Positions 1 to 8,913 of a stretch of DNA of 64,000 bases are shown here, one piece after another. The translations under genes and the position numbers were made by a program. Under the pieces are notes generated by a model. The model was not told the origin of the DNA, ran no database searches, and was given only the letters and a program-made list of their open reading frames with translations. This DNA is from CAZFVY01 sp964522665 (GTDB lineage: Bacteria; Verrucomicrobiota; Verrucomicrobiia; Limisphaerales; CAZFVY01). The first letter of the stretch is position 1; each line of letters opens with the position of its first letter. The stretch lies in the NCBI GenBank assembly GCA_964522665.1, contig CAZFVY010000001.1, positions 62,001-126,000 on the forward strand, in the 5' to 3' direction.

Positions 1-477
1 GATGCCAACCCGCTGCTGCTCGCCGCCCGAAAGCTGACGGGGAAAATGCTTGGCGCGATGGGAAAGGCCAACCACGGCGAGCGCGGCGGCGGCGTGCTGT
101 TTGCGCTCCTTGGCCGAGAGGTGGGTCAGGAGGAGAGGCAACTCGACGTTCCGCTCCGCGGTCAGCACCGGCATCAGGTTGTAGAATTGGAAAACAAAAC
201 CAATGTGGCGCGCGCGCCACGCGGCGAGCTTCCGGTCGTTCAACTCGTTGACCGACTCGCCGCCGACTCGCACCGAGCCTTGGGTCGGCTTGTCCAACCC
301 ACCAATCAAATTAAGCATCGTGCTCTTGCCGGAGCCGGACGGCCCCATCAGCGCCAGAAAGTCGCCTTTCGGCACGTTCAGGGCCAAGCCCTGCAGGACG
401 TGGATCGTTTCCTCGCCGCGGCGAAAGACTTTTTCCACACCCAGTAACTCTACCGCCAAATGATTATCCGCGCTCAT
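1..477 (-). CDS. ABC transporter ATP-binding protein, LolD/MacB type (partial, C-terminus off the left edge)
   Basis: Reverse-strand translation from the ATG at 477-475 begins MSADNHLAVELLG. Walker A is GPSGSGKST, the Q-loop is VFQFYNLMP, and the signature LSGGEQQRVGI lies at the window edge. Walker B and the H-loop are therefore beyond position 1. The short N-terminus and the FYNLMP Q-loop fit the LolD/MacB/FtsE family, which couples ATP hydrolysis to periplasmic conformational change rather than to transmembrane solute transport. The start codon overlaps the stop of the upstream adaptor gene (ATGA), so the two are translationally coupled. A permease partner is expected beyond the left edge. 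The family is certain; the substrate is unknown. Confidence 0.95.
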   Translation of the reverse strand, partial: MSADNHLAVELLGVEKVFRRGEETIHVLQGLALNVPKGDFLALMGPSGSGKSTMLNLIGGLDKPTQGSVRVGGESVNELNDRKLAAWRARHIGFVFQFYNLMPVLTAERNVELPLLLTHLSAKERKQHAAAALAVVGLSHRAKHFPRQLSGGEQQRVGI

Positions 478-1724
478 GGTTTGGTTTCTTTTACGCGATC
501 CCCATCGACCATTTTTTCGGGACCGGTGGCCACGACGATTTCGCCGCCGGTCAACCCGCTGGTGATCCTCGCCTCGTCATTGAGAACGCCTTCGACGCCC
601 ACCGCGCGGCGCTCGACCTTTCCGTCGCGCGTGACGAAGACGTATTTTCGTCCATCCTGCTCGCGCACAGCCGAGGCCGGAATGGTCATCACGCTCACGC
701 GCGTTCCAACGGAGTCGGGGCCGCCTTGAAACGCGACTTTGACGCCCATGTCCGGGAGAATTCGCGGGTCAAGCTTGTCGAAGCCGACCCGGACCTTGAC
801 GGTCGCCTTCTGGCGGTCGGCCGTGGGTATGATCGCGATGACTTTGCAGGGAATCTTCCAATCGGGATAAGCGTCAAGCGTGGCTTCCACCGGCTGCCCG
901 GCGCTCACCCGATGGAGGTAGCTCTCATTGACGTCGATCTCAATCTCGAGCGAGGCCATATCGACAATCGTCGCGATGCCGGTCCGGGTGAAGCCGCCGC
1001 CCGCGGAAATCGGAGAAATCATCTCACCGGGCTGCGCGTTTTTGGCGACGACGACGCCGCCAAACGGAGCGCGAATCACCATGTCCTCGATCTGTTGTTT
1101 CCAAACCTCGACTTCGCGCTCGGCGACCGTCACGTCCACTTCCTGGCGTTGCAGGCGCGCGGCCAATGATTTGAAGTCGGACTCGGCGCGGTCCAGGTCG
1201 GATGGGCTGGCGATGCGGTTGGTGGCGAGCTTGATCGTGCGACCGTATTCCGCTTCGGCCTGCCGCATCAGGGCCCGGGTTTCCTCGAGCGAGGCCTTGG
1301 CGGAGGCGAGCTGGGCCTCGGCTAAGCGCACGCTGGTCTGCAAATTCGAATCATCCAGGCGGGCCAGGACTTGGTTGTCCGCCACCTTGACGCCCTCCTC
1401 GATCAAAACTTCCGTGACCTTGCCAGGCACTTTCGAGGAAACGGTGGCGGAGCGCCGCGCGGTGACGTAGCCCGATGCGTTCAGCAGCGTTTTCGCGCCG
1501 GCGCCGGTGGCGTTCTCACGAACGGTGAACGTGGTGACCTCGACGGCGCCGGGACGCCGCAGCCAGGCGGCGGCGGGCACAGCGATCGCCCCGAGAACGA
1601 TCAGCACGACGGGAATCCAAAGCCAGGAGGACTTGGGTTCGGGAACCTTTCGGTCGATCCGCAGTTCGTTCAGGGTTTCTTTGTCGGGTCGCATATCAAC
1701 TTCGAATCCGCCAGCCAGTCCCAC
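474..1724 (-). CDS. periplasmic adaptor (membrane fusion) protein, HlyD/MacA family
   Basis: 416 residues from a GTG start preceded by GGAGAG about ten bases upstream. An internal ATG at 1694 (MRPDKETLNEL) is an alternative start. A single transmembrane anchor lies near residues 36-55. It is followed by a biotinyl-lipoyl-like half-motif (GKVTEVLIEEGVKVADNQVLARLD), a long alpha-hairpin with heptad-like Ala/Glu/Arg stretches around residues 110-215, the second lipoyl half (VIRAPFGGVVVAKNAQPGEMI), and a beta-barrel with a C-terminal membrane-proximal domain. This is the standard adaptor architecture of MacAB- and RND-type tripartite pumps. It overlaps the downstream ATPase gene by 4 bases. The cargo cannot be read from the sequence. 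Confidence 0.93.
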   Translation of the reverse strand: MGLAGGFEVDMRPDKETLNELRIDRKVPEPKSSWLWIPVVLIVLGAIAVPAAAWLRRPGAVEVTTFTVRENATGAGAKTLLNASGYVTARRSATVSSKVPGKVTEVLIEEGVKVADNQVLARLDDSNLQTSVRLAEAQLASAKASLEETRALMRQAEAEYGRTIKLATNRIASPSDLDRAESDFKSLAARLQRQEVDVTVAEREVEVWKQQIEDMVIRAPFGGVVVAKNAQPGEMISPISAGGGFTRTGIATIVDMASLEIEIDVNESYLHRVSAGQPVEATLDAYPDWKIPCKVIAIIPTADRQKATVKVRVGFDKLDPRILPDMGVKVAFQGGPDSVGTRVSVMTIPASAVREQDGRKYVFVTRDGKVERRAVGVEGVLNDEARITSGLTGGEIVVATGPEKMVDGDRVKETKP

Positions 1725-2005
1725 CGTTCACTCACTCTCCCGCCCGCCCGAGTCTCGGCTTGACCGCTCATCGGAAACGCGCCGCCGAGCAAACACGTTT
1801 TCACCGCGCCGGTCAAGCGAACGCGGCGCGTTGGGCGTTACAATTGGCCACGTTGTTTGTAATGGTTCTGACCCGCCCAAACCGATAAAAAGGTTTCGGC
1901 TTTGGCAAGGGTTCCCGCGCGGCGCCGCCCGAAATCGGCCGTGGATGACGGTGGGCATCCACCCGATTGACTTACGGCGCGATGGCGGGAAGCTATTAGG
2001 CTACT

Positions 2006-2770
2006 ATGAAAACTACACTTCGAATAATCGTGGCCCTGGTTCTGCTCGCGACGTTGGCCTTCGCAACGGTGATCTTCATGCTCGATTCGATCGTCAAGAC
2101 CGGGGTCGAAAAAATCGGGACCAAAGTAACGCAAGTGGAAGTCAAACTCGACGGGGCCAGGATTTCCGCGTTTTCCGGGCAAGGCACGCTGAACGGCCTT
2201 TTCGTTGGCAATCCCGCCGGGTACCAATCGCCGTCGGCCATCAAGGTTGGCGCGCTGAGCATGGCGCTGCAACCCTCGTCGGTATTCTCGGACAAGGTGG
2301 TGATCCGCTCCATCATCGTCACGGCGCCGGAAATATCATTCGAGGGCAGTTTGACCGGAAATAATCTGAGCAAGCTGCTGGCCGGAATCCAGTCCTCCTC
2401 GGACGCGGAAAAGAGCGGGACGCCTCCGGGACAGAAACCGCCCGGAAAGAAGCTGCAGGTCGATGAACTGACCGTCTCGGGCGGGAAGATCAACGTGACC
2501 CTGACGGGGCTGGGCGCCCGCTCCGCCACCGTGCCCTTGCCCGAGATTCACTTGCAAAACCTGGGAGCCGGCCCGGACGGCATCACGCCGGCGGAGTTGA
2601 CTCAAGCCGTTTTCAAACAAGTCATGGCCGGAACGCTCAAGGCCGTGGCCTCCGAGGTCACCGGCTTGGGTAGAGGCGTCGCCGACTCGGCCAAAGAGGC
2701 CGGTCGAAACGCCTCGGGCGCCGTGGAAAAAACCACCAAAAGCATCAGTGATTTGTTCAAGAAAAAGTAA
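2006..2770 (+). CDS. membrane-anchored AsmA/DUF748-like protein
   Basis: 254 residues. An N-terminal hydrophobic segment (residues 5-25) serves as an uncleaved anchor or signal. The body alternates beta-strand-like stretches resembling AsmA-type repeats (KVTQVEVKLDGARISAFSG, SVFSDKVVIRSIIVTAP). A Lys/Pro-rich linker around residues 130-150 precedes VDELTVSGGKINVTL. The C-terminus is an amphipathic Ala/Lys-rich helix ending in KKK. AsmA-like proteins act at the envelope, often in lipid transport; for this protein only the fold resemblance supports that. The gene is alone on the plus strand, 23 bases before the FHA gene, so the two may be cotranscribed. No clear Shine-Dalgarno is visible. Confidence 0.6.
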   Translation: MKTTLRIIVALVLLATLAFATVIFMLDSIVKTGVEKIGTKVTQVEVKLDGARISAFSGQGTLNGLFVGNPAGYQSPSAIKVGALSMALQPSSVFSDKVVIRSIIVTAPEISFEGSLTGNNLSKLLAGIQSSSDAEKSGTPPGQKPPGKKLQVDELTVSGGKINVTLTGLGARSATVPLPEIHLQNLGAGPDGITPAELTQAVFKQVMAGTLKAVASEVTGLGRGVADSAKEAGRNASGAVEKTTKSISDLFKKK

Positions 2771-2793
2771 CCACCCGCGCGGCGGCCGAGGAA

Positions 2794-3888
2794 ATGAATA
2801 GCGAGGTGACGCTCGGTTGCGCGCAACGCGGGGACGCCCTCTCGGTCGAACCGTCGTGGCGGCTCCGAGTCGTGATCCGGGGCACAGCGGCGCAGCCACG
2901 CGAGGTCTGGTTGCCGCCCGGGAATTATTTGGCCGGTCGTGAAGTGGCCGGCCCGCTCAAGCTCGACCACCCGTCAGTCTCCGGGCTGCATTTCGAACTG
3001 GAGATTCAACCGAACGGAACGATTGAAGTCGTCGATCTCGATTCCACCAACGGCACCTTCGTCCAAGGGGAACGGATCACCCGCGCCACCGTGCATCGCG
3101 GAACGGTGATTGTGGCGGGCGCGATCGAACTGGCGCTCGAACCCGAGTCTCCGCTAAGCAGACCAAAACCGGCGCCGACGGCCGCGACGGAGCCGGCGGC
3201 ACGGGGATCGTTCGCCCGCCTGGTCCCGGGCGCGTTTATCTATCCGCTAAAGGGCAACGCCTTGGTGGCGCTGCTCGTCATCGCCGTCCTCGATAATGGG
3301 CCGCTGTTGCTCCCCGGCATCGGTCTGGCCGGCCTCTTCCTCGGCTTCGTAGTCGGCGGGTATATCTTCGCCGTCGGACAACAGATCGTCCGTTCAGCCG
3401 CGGCGGGAGAAGCGGACTTCCCAACTCATTTTTTCGCCAGCCTCGACCTGCAAGAATTGGGCGAGAGTTTCGCGAAATCGCTCGGGCTGGCGGTGATTTG
3501 TTTCGGCCCGTGGATCGTCGGACAGTGGGTCCCGACCGTGCCGCGCTGGGTAACCTGGTTGTCGCTTGGCGTCGGCTGCGGATTTTTTCCGATGAGCTTC
3601 CTGGCGGTGGCAATGACCGACGCGTTGGAAAGCGTCAATCCCTGGTTCATCCTGCGCTCGATCTTTCGCGCGCCGCTTCCTTATCTGTCGATTTCTGTGC
3701 TCTTCGGCGTGATGTTTTGGGCGATCTCCGGCTTCACCCAGGGGCAGTCGCCCAGCGCGCTCCCGATACCCTTGGTGATCGTGGGATCGATCGTCTTCTC
3801 GGTATTCGGTACCTACCTCTCGTTCGTCTGCCTGCGGCTGCTTGGGCTATTCTACTGCTGCTACCGCGAGCGCCTCGGGTGGGAGTAA
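2794..3888 (+). CDS. FHA-domain protein with C-terminal multi-pass membrane domain
   Basis: 364 residues. Residues ~45-118 form a forkhead-associated domain with the phosphothreonine-binding signature residues visible: AGREVAG, SVSGLHFELE and DLDSTNGTFVQGERI. A Pro/Ala-rich linker (residues ~122-142) leads into a hydrophobic C-terminal half with about five membrane segments (for example GNALVALLVIAVLDNG, GLAGLFLGFVVGGYIFAV, YLSFVCLRLLGLFYCCY). It resembles DUF4013-type membrane domains. FHA domains read Ser/Thr phosphorylation, so this is a plausible membrane receptor for a Ser/Thr kinase signal, but no kinase gene lies nearby. The FHA call is firm; the membrane domain is unassigned. Confidence 0.85.
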   Translation: MNSEVTLGCAQRGDALSVEPSWRLRVVIRGTAAQPREVWLPPGNYLAGREVAGPLKLDHPSVSGLHFELEIQPNGTIEVVDLDSTNGTFVQGERITRATVHRGTVIVAGAIELALEPESPLSRPKPAPTAATEPAARGSFARLVPGAFIYPLKGNALVALLVIAVLDNGPLLLPGIGLAGLFLGFVVGGYIFAVGQQIVRSAAAGEADFPTHFFASLDLQELGESFAKSLGLAVICFGPWIVGQWVPTVPRWVTWLSLGVGCGFFPMSFLAVAMTDALESVNPWFILRSIFRAPLPYLSISVLFGVMFWAISGFTQGQSPSALPIPLVIVGSIVFSVFGTYLSFVCLRLLGLFYCCYRERLGWE

Positions 3889-3995
3889 CCAAGGGATGCG
3901 CGGCACATCCCGGCGCTCACTGACGCGCCAATTTCCGTCGTGATCGTGTCGCCTCCCGTTTGACACATCTAACGGCGCGTGCAACGTTGGTCGTA

Positions 3996-6668
3996 ATGCA
4001 TCGCCTTACACGCGCTTCCGGGTTCCTCGGTTTGTATCTGGGTGTCTTTTACACTTTGTCCGCGACCGCGGCGCCGCCGCAGACCCTCCACGGTCACGTG
4101 CCGGCGGTGGTGGCGCGTCTCCAAGCCATCGACCGGCTGCCCGGTACCAATCAACTCCGGCTGGCGATTGGGCTGCCGCTGCGCAATCCGGAGGCGCTCA
4201 CGAATTTACTGCGCCAACTCTACGATTCCACCAGCGCCGGCTACCATCGGTTCCTAACGCCGGAGCAATTTGCCGAGCGCTTCGCCCCGACGGAGCAGGA
4301 CTACCAGGCGGCGCGGGACTTCGCGAGCGCCCACGGTCTGGCGGTCGTCGGCGTCCACCCCAATCGCGCCGTCCTGGACGTGCGCGGCGCCGTCACGGAC
4401 GTCGAGCGCGCGCTGGGCGTTACGCTGCGGACTTACCAGCATCCGACCGAGGCACGCCTGTTTTACGCGCCGGACACGGAACCGTCCGTCGAGTTGGGGA
4501 CACGGCTGCTGCACGTCGGCGGGCTTAACAATTACACGCTGCCGCGTCCGCGGATGCGCGAGCTGGTCGCGAATCCCGCGGTCGCGGCCGGCCCGCGCGT
4601 CGGCTCGGGGCCAAGCGGCGCTTACCGGGGAAACGATTTCCGGTCGGCCTACCTCCCGGACGTCACGGCGACCGGGACCGGCCAATCGGTCGGGTTGTTC
4701 GAGTTGGACGGTTACTATGCGACCGACATCGCCACGTATGAAAGCCAGGCCGGCCTGCCCAGCGTGCCGCTGCAGAACGTCTTGATCGACGGTTTCAGCG
4801 GCAACCCGACCAGCTCACGCCGGAACAGCGGCAACGAAGAAGTCGCACTGGACATCGAAATGGTCGCCTGCATGGCGCCCGGCGTTTCCCAAATCCTCGT
4901 CTATGAAGGCTCGCCGACCTCGACCGCGGCGGTCACGGACGACATGCTCAACCGCATGGCGACGGACAACCTCGCGAAGCAACTGAGTTGCTCCTGGGGT
5001 TTCGACATTGACGCGATTTCACAGCAGGTCTTCCTGCAATACGCGGCGCAGGGGCAATCCTTTTTCCTGGCGTCGGGCGACAACGGCGCGTTCGGGGCGG
5101 TGGTCGAGCAGCCTTCGGACGACCCGTATATCACGGTCGTGGGTGGGACGTCGTTGACGACCAGCGGTTCGCAAGCTTGGGTGTCGGAAACCACGTGGAA
5201 CGGCAGCGGCGGCGGGATCAGTTCCCTCTATCCAATCCCAAGTTGGCAGCAGGGCATCAGCATGACCGCCAACAAAGGCTCAACCGCCATGCGAAACGCG
5301 CCGGACGTGGCGATGGTGGCGTCCAACGTCTGGGTGATCGCGGACCGGGGACGCTCCTTCCCGGTCGTCGGCACGAGCATCGCGGCGCCCCTTTGGGCGG
5401 CCTTAACGGCTCTGGTGAACCAACAGGCGGCGGCGAACGGAAAGCCACCGGTCGGGTTCCTCAACCCGGCGTTGTACGCGATCGGCAAAAACCCGGCCAC
5501 GACCCACGTCTTCCATGACATCACGTTCGGGAACAATTTCACGAGCAGCAGCCCGAACCTCTATCCGGCGGTCGCGGGATATGATCTCTGCACCGGCTGG
5601 GGCACGCCGACCGGCGCTCCTTTGATCAATGCCCTGCTCAACTTGTTGCCCGCGGACGGACTGGTCATCAACTCGCCGCTCGGATTCCTGGCGCACGGCG
5701 CCGTCGGCGGCCCGTTCAATGTCACGTCGCAGACCTACACGTTGACCAACGCCGGCGCCGCGCCGCTGACCTGGTCCGCGGGGAGCGCCGACTCCTGGCT
5801 TCAGGTCTCCCCCGCGAGCGGCTCCCTCACCCGCGGCGGACCGGCCGCGACCACAACGGTCAGCCTCGCCCCCTCCGCCAGCGCGTTGTTGATCGGCAGC
5901 TTTACGACGACCGTCACGTTCACGAATCTGACGGACGGAACGACCCAAACGCGTCAGTTCATTCTGCAAGTAGGCAACGGTGGATTCGAGGATGGGGACC
6001 TCTCGAACTGGAACCTTTCGGGCAGCGCCCTTTCCAACTACGCCGACAGCATCGACACCAGTCAGTTGGCCGGTGGACAGACGATTCCCGGCATTGACGA
6101 CAGTCAATTTGTACACTCCGGCATCTTTGGGGCTTTCCTGGGACAGGGGGTGACGATCGGCGCGCTCTCGCAAACGATTCCAACGAATCCCGGGCAAACC
6201 TTTACGCTTTCCTTTTGGTTGACGAATCCAGCGCCTGGAACACCGAACTCGTTTCGCGCGCTCTGGAATGGAAGCGCGCTCTATGACAAGCTCAATGTGG
6301 GAGCCTTTGGGTGGACTAAACTGCAATATACCGTCACGGCGACCGGCTCAAGCGCCACGCTCCAATTCCAATTTCGCAACGACCAGAACGCCTTCGGTCT
6401 GGATGACGTCATCGTCCAGGCCATTCCGTCCACGACCCCAATCTCGCAGCCCGTGCTTCAGACAAGCGTACAAGGGAACGGCCAGCTTGTCCTGACGTGG
6501 AGTTCAACCGCCGGGGTCAATTATCAGGTCCAATTCTCAACGGGCCTCACGACCGGCGCCTGGAGCAACCTCGGCGGACTCATGCCCGGGACCGGCGGAA
6601 CCCTCACGGCGTCCGACCCGCTCGGCGGCGCCGGACTGCGATTCTATCGCGTTGTCGCCACCGAATAG
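3996..6668 (+). CDS. secreted sedolisin (S53 serine-carboxyl peptidase) with C-terminal accessory domains
   Basis: The ATG at 3996 gives 890 residues starting with a signal peptide (MHRLTRASGFLGLYLGVFYT). The frame is open back to a TTG at 3960. Residues ~25-185 are the pro-kumamolisin activation domain. The catalytic domain (~210-560) has the sedolisin residues: E282 and D286 in EEVALDIE, D362 of SGDNG for the oxyanion hole, and nucleophile S461 in VGTSIAAP. An immunoglobulin-like BACON-type domain follows (~590-665), then a jelly-roll-like domain opening GNGGFEDGDLSNWNLSG (~667-815). The tail is a LTWSSTAGVNYQVQFST...FYRVVATE module typical of secreted Verrucomicrobia proteins. An acid-active extracellular protease is likely. 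Confidence 0.93.
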   Translation: MHRLTRASGFLGLYLGVFYTLSATAAPPQTLHGHVPAVVARLQAIDRLPGTNQLRLAIGLPLRNPEALTNLLRQLYDSTSAGYHRFLTPEQFAERFAPTEQDYQAARDFASAHGLAVVGVHPNRAVLDVRGAVTDVERALGVTLRTYQHPTEARLFYAPDTEPSVELGTRLLHVGGLNNYTLPRPRMRELVANPAVAAGPRVGSGPSGAYRGNDFRSAYLPDVTATGTGQSVGLFELDGYYATDIATYESQAGLPSVPLQNVLIDGFSGNPTSSRRNSGNEEVALDIEMVACMAPGVSQILVYEGSPTSTAAVTDDMLNRMATDNLAKQLSCSWGFDIDAISQQVFLQYAAQGQSFFLASGDNGAFGAVVEQPSDDPYITVVGGTSLTTSGSQAWVSETTWNGSGGGISSLYPIPSWQQGISMTANKGSTAMRNAPDVAMVASNVWVIADRGRSFPVVGTSIAAPLWAALTALVNQQAAANGKPPVGFLNPALYAIGKNPATTHVFHDITFGNNFTSSSPNLYPAVAGYDLCTGWGTPTGAPLINALLNLLPADGLVINSPLGFLAHGAVGGPFNVTSQTYTLTNAGAAPLTWSAGSADSWLQVSPASGSLTRGGPAATTTVSLAPSASALLIGSFTTTVTFTNLTDGTTQTRQFILQVGNGGFEDGDLSNWNLSGSALSNYADSIDTSQLAGGQTIPGIDDSQFVHSGIFGAFLGQGVTIGALSQTIPTNPGQTFTLSFWLTNPAPGTPNSFRALWNGSALYDKLNVGAFGWTKLQYTVTATGSSATLQFQFRNDQNAFGLDDVIVQAIPSTTPISQPVLQTSVQGNGQLVLTWSSTAGVNYQVQFSTGLTTGAWSNLGGLMPGTGGTLTASDPLGGAGLRFYRVVATE

Positions 6669-6671
6669 CGC

Positions 6672-7583
6672 TTACGCGCCGACGGTCGCCGGCTCCGCCG
6701 GCTCGACTTGAACCGCGGCCACGAGCTTGGCGATGCGCCAGCCGTATTCCACGTAATTGACGTACTGCGCCTCCGGGTCGGCCTTGATCTTGGCGTCGTG
6801 GAAAACCGCGACCATGTGCGGCTCGATTGAGATGCCGGCGTCGTAGCCGCTCTGCAGAAGATCTCGCAGGACGCGGCGCACTTGGGCGTCGCCCTCGCCC
6901 GGAAATGTATAGACCTCACGGTTCAAGGCTGGGTCCCAAGTAACGTCCTTGACGTGGACGTGGGCGACGTGCGCCTTGACGTGCGTGTAAAACTCCCACG
7001 GGTCCTGCCGGGGATACGGCTTCGACTTGCTGCGATCGAGGTTGAAAATGGGATTGCCCGTATCGAAGACCAGCTTGAGTCCGGGAACCGCATCGAGCAG
7101 CTTCAGCGTGAACGGCCAGCCCATGCCACCGTAGTTCATGCAGTTCTCGTGGACCGGTTGAACGCCCGCGTCGAGAAACATACGGGTTAGCTCGCGCAGC
7201 CGGCGAAACCGCTCCTCTTCCATCTGATCGGCTTCGTTCTCGCGGACGGCGAAACTCATCACGCGAATGAGTTTCACGCCGAGCCGTTGCATGCGCGGGA
7301 TCGCGCGCCGGGCTTCCGCGAGCGAAGAGTCGAACGGTTGGTCGATCTTTTTGGCCCAATTCCCCACGGCCGAACCGAAGCAGTTAATCCGCTGGCCGGC
7401 GGCGGCGAGTTTTTCAACGACCAACTCGAACGCGGCGTCCGGGATGTCATGAATGTTGCCCACCGGGTAGCCCTCCACCTGCACGTTGCGCGCCTCGATA
7501 TACTTCCACCCGAGTTCACGCGTGGCCGTGATCTGCTGGTCGATCGAAGCGCCCGCCTCGTCACCGATTCCGCTAAAATACAT
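6672..7583 (-). CDS. sugar phosphate isomerase/epimerase-like TIM-barrel protein
   Basis: 303 residues of xylose-isomerase-like TIM-barrel type (AP endonuclease family 2 fold). Recognisable strands include KLVFDTGNPIF, AHVHVKDV and AGISIEPH. The Asp, His and Glu residues at these strand ends are the usual divalent-metal ligands. Its stop lies 3 bases from the convergent sedolisin gene. It follows the MocA-like dehydrogenase on the same strand by 51 bases, a pairing common in sugar and inositol catabolic loci of Verrucomicrobia and Planctomycetes. The pair probably oxidises and then isomerises or epimerises a sugar, but the substrate is not deducible. Confidence 0.85.
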   Translation of the reverse strand: MYFSGIGDEAGASIDQQITATRELGWKYIEARNVQVEGYPVGNIHDIPDAAFELVVEKLAAAGQRINCFGSAVGNWAKKIDQPFDSSLAEARRAIPRMQRLGVKLIRVMSFAVRENEADQMEEERFRRLRELTRMFLDAGVQPVHENCMNYGGMGWPFTLKLLDAVPGLKLVFDTGNPIFNLDRSKSKPYPRQDPWEFYTHVKAHVAHVHVKDVTWDPALNREVYTFPGEGDAQVRRVLRDLLQSGYDAGISIEPHMVAVFHDAKIKADPEAQYVNYVEYGWRIAKLVAAVQVEPAEPATVGA

Positions 7584-7634
7584 GATTCAATCTTTCTGCT
7601 GCCCCCATGCGCGAGGGCCTTTCGCCAGCCGCCG

Positions 7635-8789
7635 TCAGCGATTGAACGATTTCGTAAAATCCTCGTTCGCCACCGCCACCACTTTCTTTTCCAGCGTCGA
7701 AGCGGCGATCAATTCCGCGAGCTTACGCTCATAGGCGGCGCCATCCAGGGGTAAATCGACAGTCTGGCCGGTAAGGGACGAATACAGCATAGCGTTGGCG
7801 AGTTCAACGGAATTGATACCGTCGGCGCCGGGCGCGATCAACGGCACGCCGTCCAAAATCGCATCGACGAAATTCTGCACGAGGACCGCGTGCGGCGCCG
7901 CGGCGTTCTCAATGGGAAGATTCGCGTTCCAGACTTCCGGCTTCGCGAACCCGACTTTCGCCGTCCGGCTGAACTCGACCATCGGTTCCTCGTTGCGGAT
8001 GAATTGCAGTTGATTGTTTTCCAACACGAGCTTGCCCCGGGAGCCGGCGATTTCGAAACGATTCGTTCCGGGCGCCTCGCCGGTCGAGGTGATGAAAACG
8101 CCGGTCGCGCCGTTGGCATATTCCAGATAGGCGGTGACGTTGTCCTCGACCTCGATCTGGTGATAGCGGCCCAACTGACAGAAGCCGCGAACCCGCGCTG
8201 GCTGCCCACATAGCCATTGCAGCGTGTCCAGATTATGCAGGCATTGGTTCAGCAGCACGCCGCCGCCCTCGCCCTTCCACGTGGCCCGCCAGCCGCCGCT
8301 CGCGTAATAAGCCTCGGTGCGGAACCAATCGGTGATGATCCAGCTGACGCGCGCGATGTCACCCAACTCACCTGAGCGGATCAGCTTTTGAATCCGGAGA
8401 TAGCGCGGCTCAGCCCGGAGTTGAAACATCGCGCCGAAGACCTGCCGCGGCCGTTTCAGATGCGCCGCGATCAGGCGTTCGGCGTCGGCTTTGTGGGCGG
8501 AAATCGGTTTTTCCACCATGACGTGCAACCCCTGCTCGAAAGCCGCGATCCCGAGCGTGGTGTGTTGATAATGCGGCGTCGCGATGATTACCGCGTCCAC
8601 CGCGCCGGAGCGAATCAGTTTGTCCGCGTCGTCAAAAATCGCCAGCGGTCGGTACCGCTCGAGTTTTCCGGGCGTCGTGCTGCAGACCGCGGTCAACTCG
8701 CAGCGCTTGACCTTCCCCGCCAAAAGGTAGTCGGCGTGGAATTTGCCGATATTTCCCATGCCGATCAGGCCCACGCGAACTTTGTCCAT
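7635..8789 (-). CDS. Gfo/Idh/MocA-family NAD(P)-dependent oxidoreductase
   Basis: The start was placed at the ATG at 8789, giving MDKVRVGLIGMGNIGKFHA and putting the Rossmann GxGxxG motif (GMGNIG) immediately after the first strand. The open frame runs to 8834, but the extra residues do not fit the family. About 384 residues, normal length. The conserved EKPIS motif after the Rossmann fold (VEKPISAHKADAERL) carries the catalytic-region Lys. WKGEGGGVLLNQCLHNLDTLQWLCG is the substrate-side helix with the family's conserved His. The substrate is probably a sugar or cyclitol. It lies upstream of the isomerase-like gene and is probably cotranscribed with it. Confidence 0.92.
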   Translation of the reverse strand: MDKVRVGLIGMGNIGKFHADYLLAGKVKRCELTAVCSTTPGKLERYRPLAIFDDADKLIRSGAVDAVIIATPHYQHTTLGIAAFEQGLHVMVEKPISAHKADAERLIAAHLKRPRQVFGAMFQLRAEPRYLRIQKLIRSGELGDIARVSWIITDWFRTEAYYASGGWRATWKGEGGGVLLNQCLHNLDTLQWLCGQPARVRGFCQLGRYHQIEVEDNVTAYLEYANGATGVFITSTGEAPGTNRFEIAGSRGKLVLENNQLQFIRNEEPMVEFSRTAKVGFAKPEVWNANLPIENAAAPHAVLVQNFVDAILDGVPLIAPGADGINSVELANAMLYSSLTGQTVDLPLDGAAYERKLAELIAASTLEKKVVAVANEDFTKSFNR

Positions 8790-8913
8790 AATTGTGTTTT
8801 GCTCCAAACCGAGCCGTCGAGCTAGGTCGGTCAACCGAGTCCGCCTCTGGCGGCAGGATCCGCGGTATGGCGAGTTATCTTGAGCGAACCCATCTCGCCG
8901 CCCCGCGGCCGCC

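Noticed and set aside
1..1724. Assignment of the ATPase and adaptor as the missing partners of the ADOP permeases
   Set aside because: They are 17 kb away under separate control, and the ATPase is coupled to genes beyond the left edge; only a functional link in trans remains possible.
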